Assembly: GCA_027034975.1 (NCBI GenBank)
Contig: JALVWQ010000041.1
Span: forward strand, 1-35,650
Source: Campylobacteraceae bacterium
Lineage (GTDB): Bacteria > Campylobacterota > Campylobacteria > Campylobacterales > Sulfurovaceae
Length of the DNA: 35,650 nt
Reading direction: 5' to 3'
The position numbers and the translations under genes were made by a program. A model generated the notes under the pieces. The model was not told where the DNA came from. It saw only the letters and a program-made list of their open reading frames with translations, and ran no database searches. This document shows, piece after piece, positions 1 through 8,569 of this stretch (positions within the stretch are counted from its first letter, which is position 1; the number at the start of each line of letters is the position of its first letter).

Positions 1-490
1 TTTTACCATCGTCTTTTCTCCAAAGAATATCGGCAATACCATCACCATTAAGGTCAGAGGTAGATGCAATCTTGTAATGAGTTGTAATTGTACCTAAGCT
101 TTTAGTAGTATGAGCACCATCAGCCTTCATGTACCAAATAAGTATTTTACCATCATCTTTTCTCCAAAGGATATCGGCAATACCATCACCATTAAGGTCT
201 GAAGTAGAGACTACTTGATAGTGGGTACTAATAACATGTAAACTTTGGCTAATGTGTGTTCCGTCAGGTTGCATATGCCAAATTTTTGTTAAGCCAGTAT
301 CTTTTCTCCAAAGAATATCGGCAATACCATTACCATCTAAATCTTCTATTGCTGAAATTTTATAATGGTTAGAGATAGTACCTAAATTTTTACTAGAGTG
401 AGTACCATCAGCCTTCATGTACCAAATAAGTGTTTTACCATCATCTTTTCTCCAAAGGATATCGGCAGTTTTATCGTTATTATAAGTGTG
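1..490 (-). repeat. 144-bp tandem repeats encoding FG-GAP-like units
   Basis: The sequence cttttctccaaa recurs at 13, 157, about 301 and about 445, a spacing of 144 bases (48 codons). On the minus strand each unit encodes an ILWRKDDGK strand, an IWYMKADGTH-type strand and, except upstream of the first translated copy, a D-x-N/D-G-N/D-G-I-A-D loop typical of calcium-binding beta-propeller repeats. At least four copies are visible and the array continues past base 1. Nucleotide similarity between copies is high, which suggests recent homogenisation and possible copy-number variation. Confidence 0.9.
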
Positions 491-2575
491 TTTTGTATTA
501 TTTATATCGATATTGTTTATATTTAATCTACCCGCAGTTGCGACTTTGCCCTCTAAAGAGTCTAAGTGATCAACGCTGTTTAAGATTCGTTTTTTTCTAT
601 CTGCAGCACTTTGGTGATCATTTGGTTTAGAGATAAATGCAATAGCTCCGGTTACATGTGGTGTAGCCATAGATGTACCACTCATCATGGCATAGCGAGG
701 GTTCACTGTAAATGAACCTGTTGTAATTTTTATATCATCAATATTATAACCTTCGTAATTTGTAGACTCATTATTAATTTTAATTATTGCAAATTTTAAA
801 TTTTCGACATGTAAATTTGGTGTGAGTGCAAAAGAGATATTTGACCAATCATCAAAATTGTTAGAGGTTTGTCCTAAAACATACCAGTGATCACCATCAT
901 CTGGTGTTGCTGCTGCAATTAGTCTATCATAATCTTGTTCGGTTTGACCTTTTATTTTTAAAGAGAGACAGAGTGCTTGTTTGGTATTGACATCGCTTAA
1001 GTCGATTCCTTTTTTTAATTGTGCAATTTGGATTCTATCGTTAGTGTAGTTGCTATTTGGACTATCGCTAAGCGAGTAGCTACCACTATTTGATAAACTA
1101 TTATCTAATTTCCAGTGATCCTTAGGAATATCTTGTGAATCTTCGCTATATTTTACTGTAACCATATCCCAATTATCAATTCCATTTTCAAAATCTTCGT
1201 TAAAATAGGTATAGTCATCATTAGGGGTGCAAGTTAGAGTAGATGGATATGTGCTTAAAATTTTATCTCCTGGAGCAGCTAAATCTACAGAAGTTTCACC
1301 ATAGTTGCTAAAATAAGCTAATTCATCATTTGCATCTGTTGCTGCAACACTAATAACATTTGGTAGATCATAACTGGCTGGATAGCTTGGATTTTCGTCG
1401 TTATCATTGCTTTCATTACCAGCAGCAGCTACGAAGTTAATGCCTCTATCATTTGCTTCGGCAATAGCATCATGCATAATACTTGAATAATCTCCACCGC
1501 CCCATGAGTTATTGGTTGCAACAATATTTACACCAGCATCTTTAAGAGCATTAAAGTAGTTTATGCACTCAACTGCTCCATCTGTTGTTCCTTGACCATC
1601 GGCATTTAAAAATTTACAAGAAGCAATTTTAACTCTCCAGTTTACACCAACAATACCTTTATTGTTGTTGCCTGCAGCTCCGATTGTTCCTGCGGTATGC
1701 GTACCATGACCATTATCATCATAAGGATCGCTATCTCCATTTGCAGTATCAATTCCATAGTAGTCATCGACATAGCCGTTGTTATCGTCATCAACTCCTG
1801 GTTTTCCATTTATTTCTGCTTTATTTATCCATATGTTTGGTTTAAGATCTGGGTGGTAGTAGTCGATACCTGTATCTATATTTCCAACAACAATGCTTGA
1901 GTATCCTTTGTGTTTTACCCAAGCTTCTGGTGCATCGATATCAGCATCGATTACTCCATCGATTCCATTGTTATCACCATCGTTATGCAATCCCCACATG
2001 TTACTAAATAGGGTATCATTAGGTACTATTTTGGTAGTTTCGGGATTGGTTAAATTTATTTTAATAGGTTTAGACTCTTCGACAATGTCTACTCCAGGTA
2101 GTGTTTTAGCAAGTTCAATAAGTTTTTTTGCTGACATTTTATAAGACTCAAGAACCATAATGCTCTGTTTTTTGTTTGAAAGGGCACTTAACCCCCTTTT
2201 GCTCTTTACTAGCTTAAAACTCTTTACAAGATTTATACTGTTGCCATCTACACCTTTTGTTTTGATTATTGAGTTAAATATTTTTTGTGGGTCTACACCT
2301 GGTTTTAGCCGTATCATAATCCTTGCATAATTTGATGCTTTTTTGATTGATTGTTTCTTATTTGATTTAGTGTTTTTTGTAGCTATTTTTCTAAATGGGA
2401 TTTGAATTATAGGATTATTGGTAGTAGAATCTGAGATAGAATTGGAATTTTTATTATTTAATGAACTCTTTTTAACAGTTTGAATTAAATTATTTTCTGA
2501 CTTAGCAGTGCTAGATGCATCGCAAGAAGTTAATAAAGAGAGTGTTAGTAAAGAATAGACTATTTTATATTTCAT
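1..2575 (-). CDS. Subtilisin-like (S8) serine protease, lipoprotein, with FG-GAP-type C-terminal repeats; 3' end outside window
   Basis: Predicted extracytoplasmic serine endopeptidase. Translation from ATG at 2575 gives a lipoprotein signal (MKYKIVYSLLTLSLLTSC, lipobox LLTSC, Cys18 followed by Asp). A propeptide-like stretch of about 200 residues follows, then an S8 catalytic domain. The triad is visible: Asp234 in NIDTGID, His290 in NGHGTHTAGT, Ser635 in SGTSMATPH, with oxyanion Asn387 in AAGNESND. The Asn-to-Ser distance is about 250 residues. It holds an inserted segment (roughly residues 445-605, beginning near EDFENGIDNWD) that looks like a beta-sandwich or jelly-roll domain, inferred from composition only. 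From about residue 700, 48-residue repeats with a DLNGDGIADILWRKDDGK core (calcium-binding FG-GAP/VCBS style) run to the window edge. The gene is divergent from the capsule genes and is not obviously part of them. The protease assignment is firm; its substrate is unknown. Confidence 0.93.
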   Translation of the reverse strand, partial: MKYKIVYSLLTLSLLTSCDASSTAKSENNLIQTVKKSSLNNKNSNSISDSTTNNPIIQIPFRKIATKNTKSNKKQSIKKASNYARIMIRLKPGVDPQKIFNSIIKTKGVDGNSINLVKSFKLVKSKRGLSALSNKKQSIMVLESYKMSAKKLIELAKTLPGVDIVEESKPIKINLTNPETTKIVPNDTLFSNMWGLHNDGDNNGIDGVIDADIDAPEAWVKHKGYSSIVVGNIDTGIDYYHPDLKPNIWINKAEINGKPGVDDDNNGYVDDYYGIDTANGDSDPYDDNGHGTHTAGTIGAAGNNNKGIVGVNWRVKIASCKFLNADGQGTTDGAVECINYFNALKDAGVNIVATNNSWGGGDYSSIMHDAIAEANDRGINFVAAAGNESNDNDENPSYPASYDLPNVISVAATDANDELAYFSNYGETSVDLAAPGDKILSTYPSTLTCTPNDDYTYFNEDFENGIDNWDMVTVKYSEDSQDIPKDHWKLDNSLSNSGSYSLSDSPNSNYTNDRIQIAQLKKGIDLSDVNTKQALCLSLKIKGQTEQDYDRLIAAATPDDGDHWYVLGQTSNNFDDWSNISFALTPNLHVENLKFAIIKINNESTNYEGYNIDDIKITTGSFTVNPRYAMMSGTSMATPHVTGAIAFISKPNDHQSAADRKKRILNSVDHLDSLEGKVATAGRLNINNIDINNTKHTYNNDKTADILWRKDDGKTLIWYMKADGTHSSKNLGTISNHYKISAIEDLDGNGIADILWRKDTGLTKIWHMQPDGTHISQSLHVISTHYQVVSTSDLNGDGIADILWRKDDGKILIWYMKADGAHTTKSLGTITTHYKIASTSDLNGDGIADILWRKDDGK

Positions 2576-2594
2576 TTAATACCTTTTTATTTTT

Positions 2595-2600
2595 ATTGTA
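2595..2600 (-). promoter_or_regulatory. Candidate -10 element for the S8 protease
   Basis: On the minus strand a TACAAT hexamer lies 20 bases upstream of the ATG at 2575, with an AAAAGG ribosome-binding site between. No good -35 is visible, which is usual for sigma-70 promoters of Campylobacterota. Assignment is by pattern only. Confidence 0.35.
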
Positions 2601-2684
2601 TCGAATAAGTTTTAATTTTATCGAAATTAAAACTTGTATATGATTGCTATTAATATAATATTATAAAATTAATAAAATTAAATA

Positions 2685-2733
2685 TAACACTCTGAAATAT
2701 TTTAAGAGAAAAAACAGAATAGAGTGTTACAAT
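2685..2733 (+). promoter_or_regulatory. Dyad overlapping a candidate -10 upstream of kpsM
   Basis: A 9-base inverted repeat (TAACACTCT at 2685-2693, AGAGTGTTA at 2721-2729; arm starts 36 bases apart) overlaps a TACAAT -10-like hexamer at 2728-2733. It lies 45 bases before the kpsM ATG, in the divergent region between the protease and the capsule operon. It may be an operator for the capsule operon or a chance dyad in AT-rich DNA. Confidence 0.35.
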
Positions 2734-2778
2734 TGTTCGAAAAAATAGAAAATATTAATCAGGGCTAATTAGAAATAG

Positions 2779-3576
2779 ATGAAATTACGAAATTCGATAA
2801 AGATTTTTTTTGCAGTTATTAGGGCACTTTTTTTAAGAGAGCTAGAGATGCGTTTTAATTCTGGCAGAAGTGGACTTTTTTGGACCTTTTTTGAGCCCTT
2901 TATACAGCTTTTTGTATTTATTGCGATTCATGTGCTTATTACTGGACATAGTGGTAAAGCAGTGCATGCAAGAAGTTACGACTATACAGTATTTTTAGCA
3001 TCGGGATTTATAGCGTTTAACATGTTTAGACATATATTAAACTCTACTATTGGTGCATTTAAAGCTAATAGGGGGCTTTTTATCTATAAGCAAGTAAAGC
3101 CAATCGATACAGTAATAGCAAGGGTACTATTGCAACTTTTTTTAACAAGTGTAATTGTCTTAGCCTTTTTATTTATAGGTTTCTTCTTTCAATTGGCAAA
3201 TATTTTTCCTAAAGATGTTGCTATGGTGCTGCTTGGATATTTGTGGTTGGCTTTGTTTGCTTTTGGAGTTGGTTTGCTAGTTGCAGTTGGGAATACATTC
3301 TTTATGAGTATAGGTAAGTTTGTCAGCATAGCATCGTTTGGGTTATTGATATTATCGGCAGTATTTTATCCTTTGTCTATTGTTCCAAATAGTATTCGAA
3401 ATCTTTTGCTCTATAATCCGCTAGTACACTTTATGGAGTTTATACATGGTTACTATGTGTATGGATTAGATACTCATTTTGTAGATTATAGATACATGCT
3501 TATATGGACAGTAACACCACCATTTTTAGGTCTGTGGCTCTATTTAAAGTTGGAAAAAAGGATTATATCGGAATGA
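2779..3576 (+). CDS. kpsM: Capsular polysaccharide ABC transporter, permease subunit
   Basis: Integral membrane subunit of the group 2 capsule exporter, moving lipid-linked capsule polymer across the inner membrane with KpsT. The 265-residue protein matches the usual KpsM length (about 260). It has an N-terminal interface segment (FFAVIRALFLRELEMRF) with the LRELEMRF motif common in KpsM/Wzm proteins, then about six hydrophobic segments, including FLTSVIVLAFLFIGFFF and SFGLLILSAVFYPLSIV. The latter resembles the conserved ABC-2 segment before the last helix. Its TGA overlaps the ATG of kpsT (ATGA), implying translational coupling. It is the first gene of the long rightward capsule operon. Family assignment is confident. 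Confidence 0.95.
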   Translation: MKLRNSIKIFFAVIRALFLRELEMRFNSGRSGLFWTFFEPFIQLFVFIAIHVLITGHSGKAVHARSYDYTVFLASGFIAFNMFRHILNSTIGAFKANRGLFIYKQVKPIDTVIARVLLQLFLTSVIVLAFLFIGFFFQLANIFPKDVAMVLLGYLWLALFAFGVGLLVAVGNTFFMSIGKFVSIASFGLLILSAVFYPLSIVPNSIRNLLLYNPLVHFMEFIHGYYVYGLDTHFVDYRYMLIWTVTPPFLGLWLYLKLEKRIISE

Positions 3577-4241
3577 TTCAACTTAATAATGTAACAAAGT
3601 ATTTTTATACTAAAGTCGGTAAAAAGTATATTCTACAAGATGTTACGCTAACAATTCCTGAAGGCAATATTGGTATTCTTGGAAGAAACGGTGCGGGTAA
3701 ATCTACGCTTATGAGAATGCTTGGAAAAATCGAGTTTCCACAAAAAGGTAGAATAGTTTCAGAAAATAGCTTTTCTTGGCCATTAGGACTACGAGGCGGG
3801 TTTGTAGGCAATATGACTGGTCGTTCTAATGTAAAATTTGTATGTAATTTGTATGGTAAAAATAAAGAGGAGGCGCATCAGATTATAGAGTATGTAAAAT
3901 CTTTTAGCGAACTTGGTGACTATTTTGATATGCCAACGAAAACATACTCTTCTGGTATGAAGGGTCGATTAGGATTTGGTTTAAGCTTGGCTTTTGACTT
4001 TGACTATATGCTTATTGATGAGACACTATCAGTTGGTGATGCACGATTTCGAAAAAAAGCGAAAGAGGCACTCAAGAAAAAAATAGAGCAGTGCAATGTG
4101 ATTTTAGTAAGTCATGATATGAAAACTTTAAGCCAAATGTGTCAGACTGGCTTATTATTAAATAATGGTGAATTGCTCTATTATGATGATGTTAATGAAG
4201 CAATTGAACACTATAAAGAAATAAACAAAAAAGGAAAATAA
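3573..4241 (+). CDS. kpsT: Capsular polysaccharide ABC transporter, ATP-binding subunit
   Basis: ATPase subunit energising capsule export with KpsM. The start is placed at ATG 3573, overlapping the kpsM stop, because MIQLNNVTKYF is the usual KpsT amino terminus; an upstream in-frame ATG at 3504 lies within kpsM and is rejected. The product is 222 residues, typical for KpsT. Visible motifs are Walker A GRNGAGKST (residues 37-45, Lys43), a divergent signature YSSGMKGRLGF, Walker B YMLIDE and H-loop VSHD. The degenerate signature (SSGMKGR instead of LSGGQ) is characteristic of KpsT/Wzt ATPases. The stop is immediately followed by the kpsE start. Confidence 0.96.
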   Translation: MIQLNNVTKYFYTKVGKKYILQDVTLTIPEGNIGILGRNGAGKSTLMRMLGKIEFPQKGRIVSENSFSWPLGLRGGFVGNMTGRSNVKFVCNLYGKNKEEAHQIIEYVKSFSELGDYFDMPTKTYSSGMKGRLGFGLSLAFDFDYMLIDETLSVGDARFRKKAKEALKKKIEQCNVILVSHDMKTLSQMCQTGLLLNNGELLYYDDVNEAIEHYKEINKKGK

Positions 4242-5339
4242 ATGCTTAAATGGTTAATAAGGGTAATATTTATTGTATTGTTTATACTTGCTGCCTTCTA
4301 TATTACAAAAAAAGAGACTGTACGCTATGAATCAAATAGTATAGCACTTTTAAAAGATCTATCAAAGAAGCAAAAAATTGATATTGGGAATTTACTACTT
4401 GGACAGACATCAAGCACTATGAAAGATTCTAAGGTAATGGAACTTTATATTCGGTCACATGAAATGTTTGACTATATAGATAAAAAATATCATCTTCGAG
4501 AACACTACGCTTCTAAAGAGTTAGATTTTGCTCAAAGGTTATATAAGGACTCAATGTTGCCTATGTTTAAAATGAACGAGAGTAATTTCATGAAAAAATA
4601 TAATGATGATCTCTTAGTAACATATGATGAAGCATCAGGAACAATAGAGTTAAAATTTATACATACAGATCCAAAAATAGCACAAAATATATTAAAAGAT
4701 ATATTGAAGCATGCTGAAGATGTTATTAATCAATTTTCAAGAGAGAATGCAAAAGTTGCTCTTGGATTTATTCAGAAACAAAAACAACAGAAGCGAAAAG
4801 AGTTTATAAATAGTATTAGAAAGTTAATAAATTATCAAAATAAGCATAATACTATTGATCCAACAGTCGATGTAAATCGGAAAACAAAAATTTTGGCAAA
4901 TTTGGAGTCAGAGCTTATTAAATATAAAGTTGAGTACTCTAGTAAGTTAAAAATTTTGAGTCCTAATGCAGCAGAGATTAGAATGCTTCGTGAGACTATT
5001 TCCAGAATTACTGCTTCACTAAATAGGCTTAAAAAAGAGCTTTCAGGTAAAAAAAACAGAAAAGAGCTTAATGTAAATGTTTTTGATTTCCAGATATTAG
5101 AAAGTGATATGGAGTTCGCAAAAGAACTATACCGTCAAACACTTATTAATGAAGAAAAGACAAAAATAGAAGTTTCACAAAAAGCAAAACATATTGTAGT
5201 TGTTTCTCAACCAACTCTTGCGGATGATTATACATATCCAAATAAAGTATGGGATCTTTTTACAGTGATGATTGTATTATTATTTATATATAGTATTATA
5301 ATGACAGGTGTTACAATTGTGCAAAACCATAAAGATTAG
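4242..5339 (+). CDS. kpsE: Capsule export inner-membrane/periplasmic protein (PCP-3 family)
   Basis: Polysaccharide co-polymerase/export protein that spans the periplasm and links the KpsMT transporter to the outer-membrane exit protein. It is 365 residues against about 380 for E. coli KpsE. A single N-terminal membrane segment (LIRVIFIVLFILAAFYI) and a C-terminal one (FTVMIVLLFIYSIIM) bracket a charged, helical, coiled-coil-rich periplasmic domain. A PTLADDYTYPNKVWDL motif, like the conserved proline-rich stretch before the last helix in this family, precedes the C-terminal segment. The ATG directly follows the kpsT stop. The last ~120 codons are duplicated, in decayed form, at 8683-9043. 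No kpsD or kpsF is visible nearby. Confidence 0.92.
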   Translation: MLKWLIRVIFIVLFILAAFYITKKETVRYESNSIALLKDLSKKQKIDIGNLLLGQTSSTMKDSKVMELYIRSHEMFDYIDKKYHLREHYASKELDFAQRLYKDSMLPMFKMNESNFMKKYNDDLLVTYDEASGTIELKFIHTDPKIAQNILKDILKHAEDVINQFSRENAKVALGFIQKQKQQKRKEFINSIRKLINYQNKHNTIDPTVDVNRKTKILANLESELIKYKVEYSSKLKILSPNAAEIRMLRETISRITASLNRLKKELSGKKNRKELNVNVFDFQILESDMEFAKELYRQTLINEEKTKIEVSQKAKHIVVVSQPTLADDYTYPNKVWDLFTVMIVLLFIYSIIMTGVTIVQNHKD

Positions 5340-5414
5340 CAAGGTAAATTCTTTATAAATGCCTGACATAATTATATCTTTGGATGTTATTTAGGTAATA
5401 TTTGTTTATATATT

Positions 5415-5461
5415 ATTAATGATATATTGCAAGAGAGAAAACTTGTTACAATATCATTAAT
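5415..5461 (+). promoter_or_regulatory. 11-bp dyad overlapping a candidate -10 element
   Basis: ATTAATGATAT at 5415-5425 is the exact inverse complement of ATATCATTAAT at 5451-5461, and a TACAAT hexamer (5447-5452) overlaps the right arm. Arm starts are 36 bases apart, the same spacing as the dyad before kpsM, though the arm sequences differ. It lies in the 170-base gap between kpsE and the broken acetyltransferase gene. It could be a relic promoter/operator, a weak RNA hairpin or chance. Confidence 0.3.
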
Positions 5462-5509
5462 TTTGTTTCTAGTGAAAATAGATTTTAAAATTGGAATGTA
5501 GATATAAAA

Positions 5510-6409
5510 GTGAAGAAAACTGTTAGACTCTCATCTCAAGTAAGTATAGCCAAAGATATTAAAGTTGAATTGCCAGTTACGCTTTATGGCGCAGTGCAGG
5601 TAAAGAAAATTGTGGCATAGGTGCATTTAGTTTTATTAACTCAGGTACAACAGTTTATAGTAATACCACGATTGGTAGATATTGTTCAATTGGTAAAAAT
5701 TGTGAAATAGGAGCCTTTGAGTATCCGATTGATTGGCTTAGCACTTCGCCAATTTCGTATAATATGAAGTTGCATTTCCTTGGATACGAAGATAAAATAA
5801 AGCAAAAGAAGATTAAAAGACTAGAACATACATATATTTATTGGAAATGATACATAGATTGGATCTTTGGCAATAATTAAGCGTGGTGTAACTATCGGAG
5901 ATGGAGCAGTTGTAGCTGGTGGAGTGGTGGCACTGAAGATGCCCCCCCGTTTGCTATTGTAGGAGGTGTGCCAGCAAAGGTATTAAAATATAGATTTGAT
6001 GAAAATATAATCGAGCAGCTACTTACTTTAAAGTGGTGGAAGCTAGATATAGAACGGGTTAAAAATGTAGACTTTGATGATATAAAAATGCACTTAAGCA
6101 GATCAAGCAGGTTAAAGTTGATACAGTAAAATTACTTTTAGGTAAATTAAATAAAAAATCAGAGCAACAAAATAAAAAAATTTAATGAATTTTGATGAAG
6201 TTAGTCAAGTAATATCGTCTCGACTTTTAGAGGTAGAGATAGAGCAAAATACAATAGATGATATTTTCACACAGAATAGTAAAATGTATGTAGGCTATGA
6301 TGCTGAAGATGAATATGATCAAATGATATTACATTACAAAGTTGCGGCGATTATTGAGTTAGTGATTTCCGACAAAGAATATCAAGAAAATCGAACACTT
6401 TCTGAATAA
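5510..6409 (+). pseudogene. Decayed copy of the hexapeptide O-acetyltransferase gene
   Basis: This is a degraded paralogue of the intact gene at 9092-10036, recognisable along its length when frames are changed. Matching pieces are [42 protein letters not shown] and LTLKWWKLDIERVKNVDFDD. At least three frameshifts separate them: near 5600 (stop TAG in the first frame), near 5840 and near 5935 (by a C7 run). The probable catalytic His of the intact enzyme (His72 in DHPIDWL) is Tyr here (EYPIDWL). The last 74 codons (ATG 6185 to TAA 6409) remain open. They correspond to the extra C-terminal domain of the intact protein and might still be translated, although no ribosome-binding site is obvious. 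Confidence 0.92.
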
Positions 6410-6477
6410 GCACATAAAAAAATTAAAAAGATATTGAAAATAAAGCAATAAAATATTCAATAAGATTATATATGTGA

Positions 6478-6483
6478 TATAAT
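6478..6483 (+). promoter_or_regulatory. Candidate extended -10 for the cytidylyltransferase-oxidoreductase gene
   Basis: A perfect TATAAT preceded by TGTGA lies 43 bases before the start at 6527, in a very AT-rich leader. The -35 is weak. A private promoter would explain how this gene stays expressed downstream of a dead gene in the operon. Confidence 0.45.
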
Positions 6484-6526
6484 GATATTATATTTCAAAA
6501 AGAGATTTTCTTAAGGATTATGATGG

Positions 6527-7888
6527 ATGAATGAGAAAAAGAAAAAAATTGTTATCACATATGGAACATATGATATGCTACATATAGGACATCTCAATTT
6601 GCTTAAACGAGCTAAAGAGTTGGGTGATTACCTTATTGTAGGTGTTACATCTGAGGATTATGATAGATCACGAGGAAAGCTTAATACTAGTCAAAGCACC
6701 AAGAAACGCGTAAAAGCAATAGAGAAATTAGACTTTGTAGATAAAGTAATTGTAGAAAAACATAAAGGTCAAAAGGCACTAGATATACAAAAGTATGGTG
6801 TTGACATATTCGCAATAGGTGATGATTGGGTCGGTAAATTTGACTACTTAAAGGAGTATTGTGATGTTGTTTACCTTCCAAGAACAGAAGGCATTTCAAG
6901 TACAATGCTGCGAAAAGAGATACAAAAAAAGATTAAAATTGGTGTAATTGGTACAGGAAGAATTGCTAAAAGATTTGTTAAAGAGGCTGGGTATGTGGAT
7001 GATGCAGAAATACGCTCAGTTATGTCAAGAAATATAAAAAATGTCGAGAAGTTTATTGATGGAACTAAAATACAATATGGATTTGATAATATAGATTCTT
7101 TTCTTCAAGACTCTATAGATGCTGTATATATTGCCTCTCCGCATGAGCATCATTTTATGCAGGCAAAACAAGCTTTAGAGGCAGGTAGGCATGTTTTATG
7201 CGAAAAGCCAATTGCTTTAGAGAGCAAACACCTAAAAGAGCTAATTAAACTTGCTCGAAAAAATAATTTAATTTTAATTGAGGCTATTAAGACCGCCTTT
7301 ACTCCAGCATTTGTACAGCTTCAGGAGGAGATTAGTAATGGAGCCATAGGGGAAATAAAAGAGGTTAGGGCAACATTTACAAAACTCATTGATGATAAGG
7401 ATGCAAGAGAGTGGCAAACACCATATGGTGGAGCTACAAATGAGCTAGGAAGCTATCCTCTTCTGCTTGCCCAAAAAATTTTAGGTCCTGCTAAAAAAGT
7501 TGTTTTTTATGACCAAATAGAGAATGGAGTCGATCTTGCAAATAGAATTATATGCACCCACAAGAATGGTGCTATATCAATTTCGACAGTTGGGATTGGA
7601 GCTAAATCTGAAGGATGTGCTATTATTTCTGGAACAAAAGGTTATATTTATATACCAGCACCATGGTGGCTTACAAGAGATTTTTATATCCGTTACGAAG
7701 ACCCAACTAAACAATTGAGTTATCATTATGATTTTCAAGGCGATGGTATACGTTATGAGATATCAGAGTTTTGCACTAGAATAAAAAGAGGCAAGAAAAA
7801 ATCTTCAAGATTAAAATGGAAGGATATGGTAGAGATTAATAGAATAATTTCGAAGTATAATAAAAGAATAAAAGAGAAAGGCAATTAA
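6527..7888 (+). CDS. TagD-like cytidylyltransferase fused to a Gfo/Idh/MocA-type oxidoreductase
   Basis: A 453-residue two-domain enzyme. Residues 8-135 are a nucleotidyltransferase of the glycerol-3-phosphate cytidylyltransferase fold: YGTYDMLHIGH carries the HxGH motif (His19, His22) and RTEGISST the second signature. Residues 138-450 are a Rossmann-type oxidoreductase (GVIGTGRIAKRF; CEKPIAL with the conserved Lys227). A natural reading is a bifunctional enzyme that reduces a keto or aldo precursor and activates the product as a CDP-polyol for the capsule. The order of steps and the substrate are inferences. The TagD-typical WEQK substrate-region motif is replaced by KGQK, so the substrate need not be glycerol-3-phosphate. 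The start at 6527 follows an AAGGA site at 6514-6518. The stop overlaps the start of a dead PLD gene. No counterpart exists in copy B of the duplication. Confidence 0.88.
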   Translation: MNEKKKKIVITYGTYDMLHIGHLNLLKRAKELGDYLIVGVTSEDYDRSRGKLNTSQSTKKRVKAIEKLDFVDKVIVEKHKGQKALDIQKYGVDIFAIGDDWVGKFDYLKEYCDVVYLPRTEGISSTMLRKEIQKKIKIGVIGTGRIAKRFVKEAGYVDDAEIRSVMSRNIKNVEKFIDGTKIQYGFDNIDSFLQDSIDAVYIASPHEHHFMQAKQALEAGRHVLCEKPIALESKHLKELIKLARKNNLILIEAIKTAFTPAFVQLQEEISNGAIGEIKEVRATFTKLIDDKDAREWQTPYGGATNELGSYPLLLAQKILGPAKKVVFYDQIENGVDLANRIICTHKNGAISISTVGIGAKSEGCAIISGTKGYIYIPAPWWLTRDFYIRYEDPTKQLSYHYDFQGDGIRYEISEFCTRIKRGKKKSSRLKWKDMVEINRIISKYNKRIKEKGN

Positions 7889-8412
7889 TGAGACTTTGGA
7901 TTTTTTCCTATTGTTAACTTATTCTCTCTTTAGTTACAGTATTGAGCATTTTTTGATGCCTAAAGATGCTAAACGAGCCGAGGATACTCTTGCGCAATCA
8001 ATTTTGAATGCACAAAACTCTATAGATGTGGCAATGTTTATGATTACAAATAGGAGATTGGCAAATGTACTAAAAAGTGAGCCGAGATAGGTAATGTTAC
8101 TATACGAGTCGTTGCAGATGAAAAGTTTGATATTAATTATCCTAAAGAGTCTAAAGTTCGTTAGTTACTTGCTAAGAAAAATATATATACTTATCATATC
8201 AAAGGAAAAAAGAAAAAGAAAAAAAGTTTGGTGTTATACATGTTAAACTAATAATAGATAAAAAAATAGTTTTTGTGGGGTCAGTAAATTGGACTAAGTC
8301 AGCTTTTAAGTATAACTATGAAATTCTTATTGAAATTATAGATACAACCACTGCTAAGTATTATTAATATTATTTTAAAGATTTACTTCAAAATGCGAAA
8401 CTAGTATATTAG
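7888..8412 (+). pseudogene. Decayed copy of the phospholipase D-like gene
   Basis: This is a broken paralogue of the intact gene at 10067-10633. Shared stretches include SYSIEHFLMPKD, VAMFMITN, the lysine-rich run GKKKKKK and NWTKSAFKYNYEIL. An early TAG follows the SEPR codons near 8088, another TAG interrupts near 8162, a frameshift precedes the HKD region, and a TAA sits near 8366. The HxK part of the motif survives as IHVKLIIDKK, but the protein cannot be made in one piece. Its ATG at 7888 overlaps the upstream stop, so the two genes were once translationally coupled. Confidence 0.9.
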
Positions 8413-8427
8413 ACGAAGGATGTGTAT

Positions 8428-8512
8428 ATGTCATTAATAATTATAGGTCATAGAGGAAGTAAAGCAGAATATTATTACAGATAATCTAAAATATTTTTGC
8501 AATTTGACATAA
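8428..8512 (+). pseudogene. Remnant of a glycerophosphodiester phosphodiesterase gene (internal deletion)
   Basis: The first dozen codons (MSLIIIGHRGSKAE) match the start of the intact GDPD gene at 10605-11345. The sequence then jumps directly to the last codons, ending in TTGACATAA exactly as the intact gene does. About 650 bases are missing, removing all catalytic acids. The flank downstream (atagttgcaaagatttcttt) is shared with the intact copy, which confirms homology. Confidence 0.88.
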
Positions 8513-8569
8513 AAATATAGTTGCAAAGATTTCTTTGTTAGTATTCTAAAGAGAAAATGAAGGGAATGA

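Noticed and set aside
430-2144. Plus-strand reading frames opposite the protease
   Set aside because: All are opposite an S8 protease with a full catalytic triad; their composition is low-complexity and unlike any family.
3504-3572. Upstream extension of kpsT
   Set aside because: The extra 23 codons are inside kpsM in another frame, and KpsT proteins begin at the MIQLNNVTK strand.
6185-6409. Small 74-residue gene as an independent new protein
   Set aside because: Its sequence matches the C-terminal domain of the acetyltransferase at 9092-10036 and it continues a recognisable broken copy, so it is annotated as part of the pseudogene; possible residual translation is noted separately.
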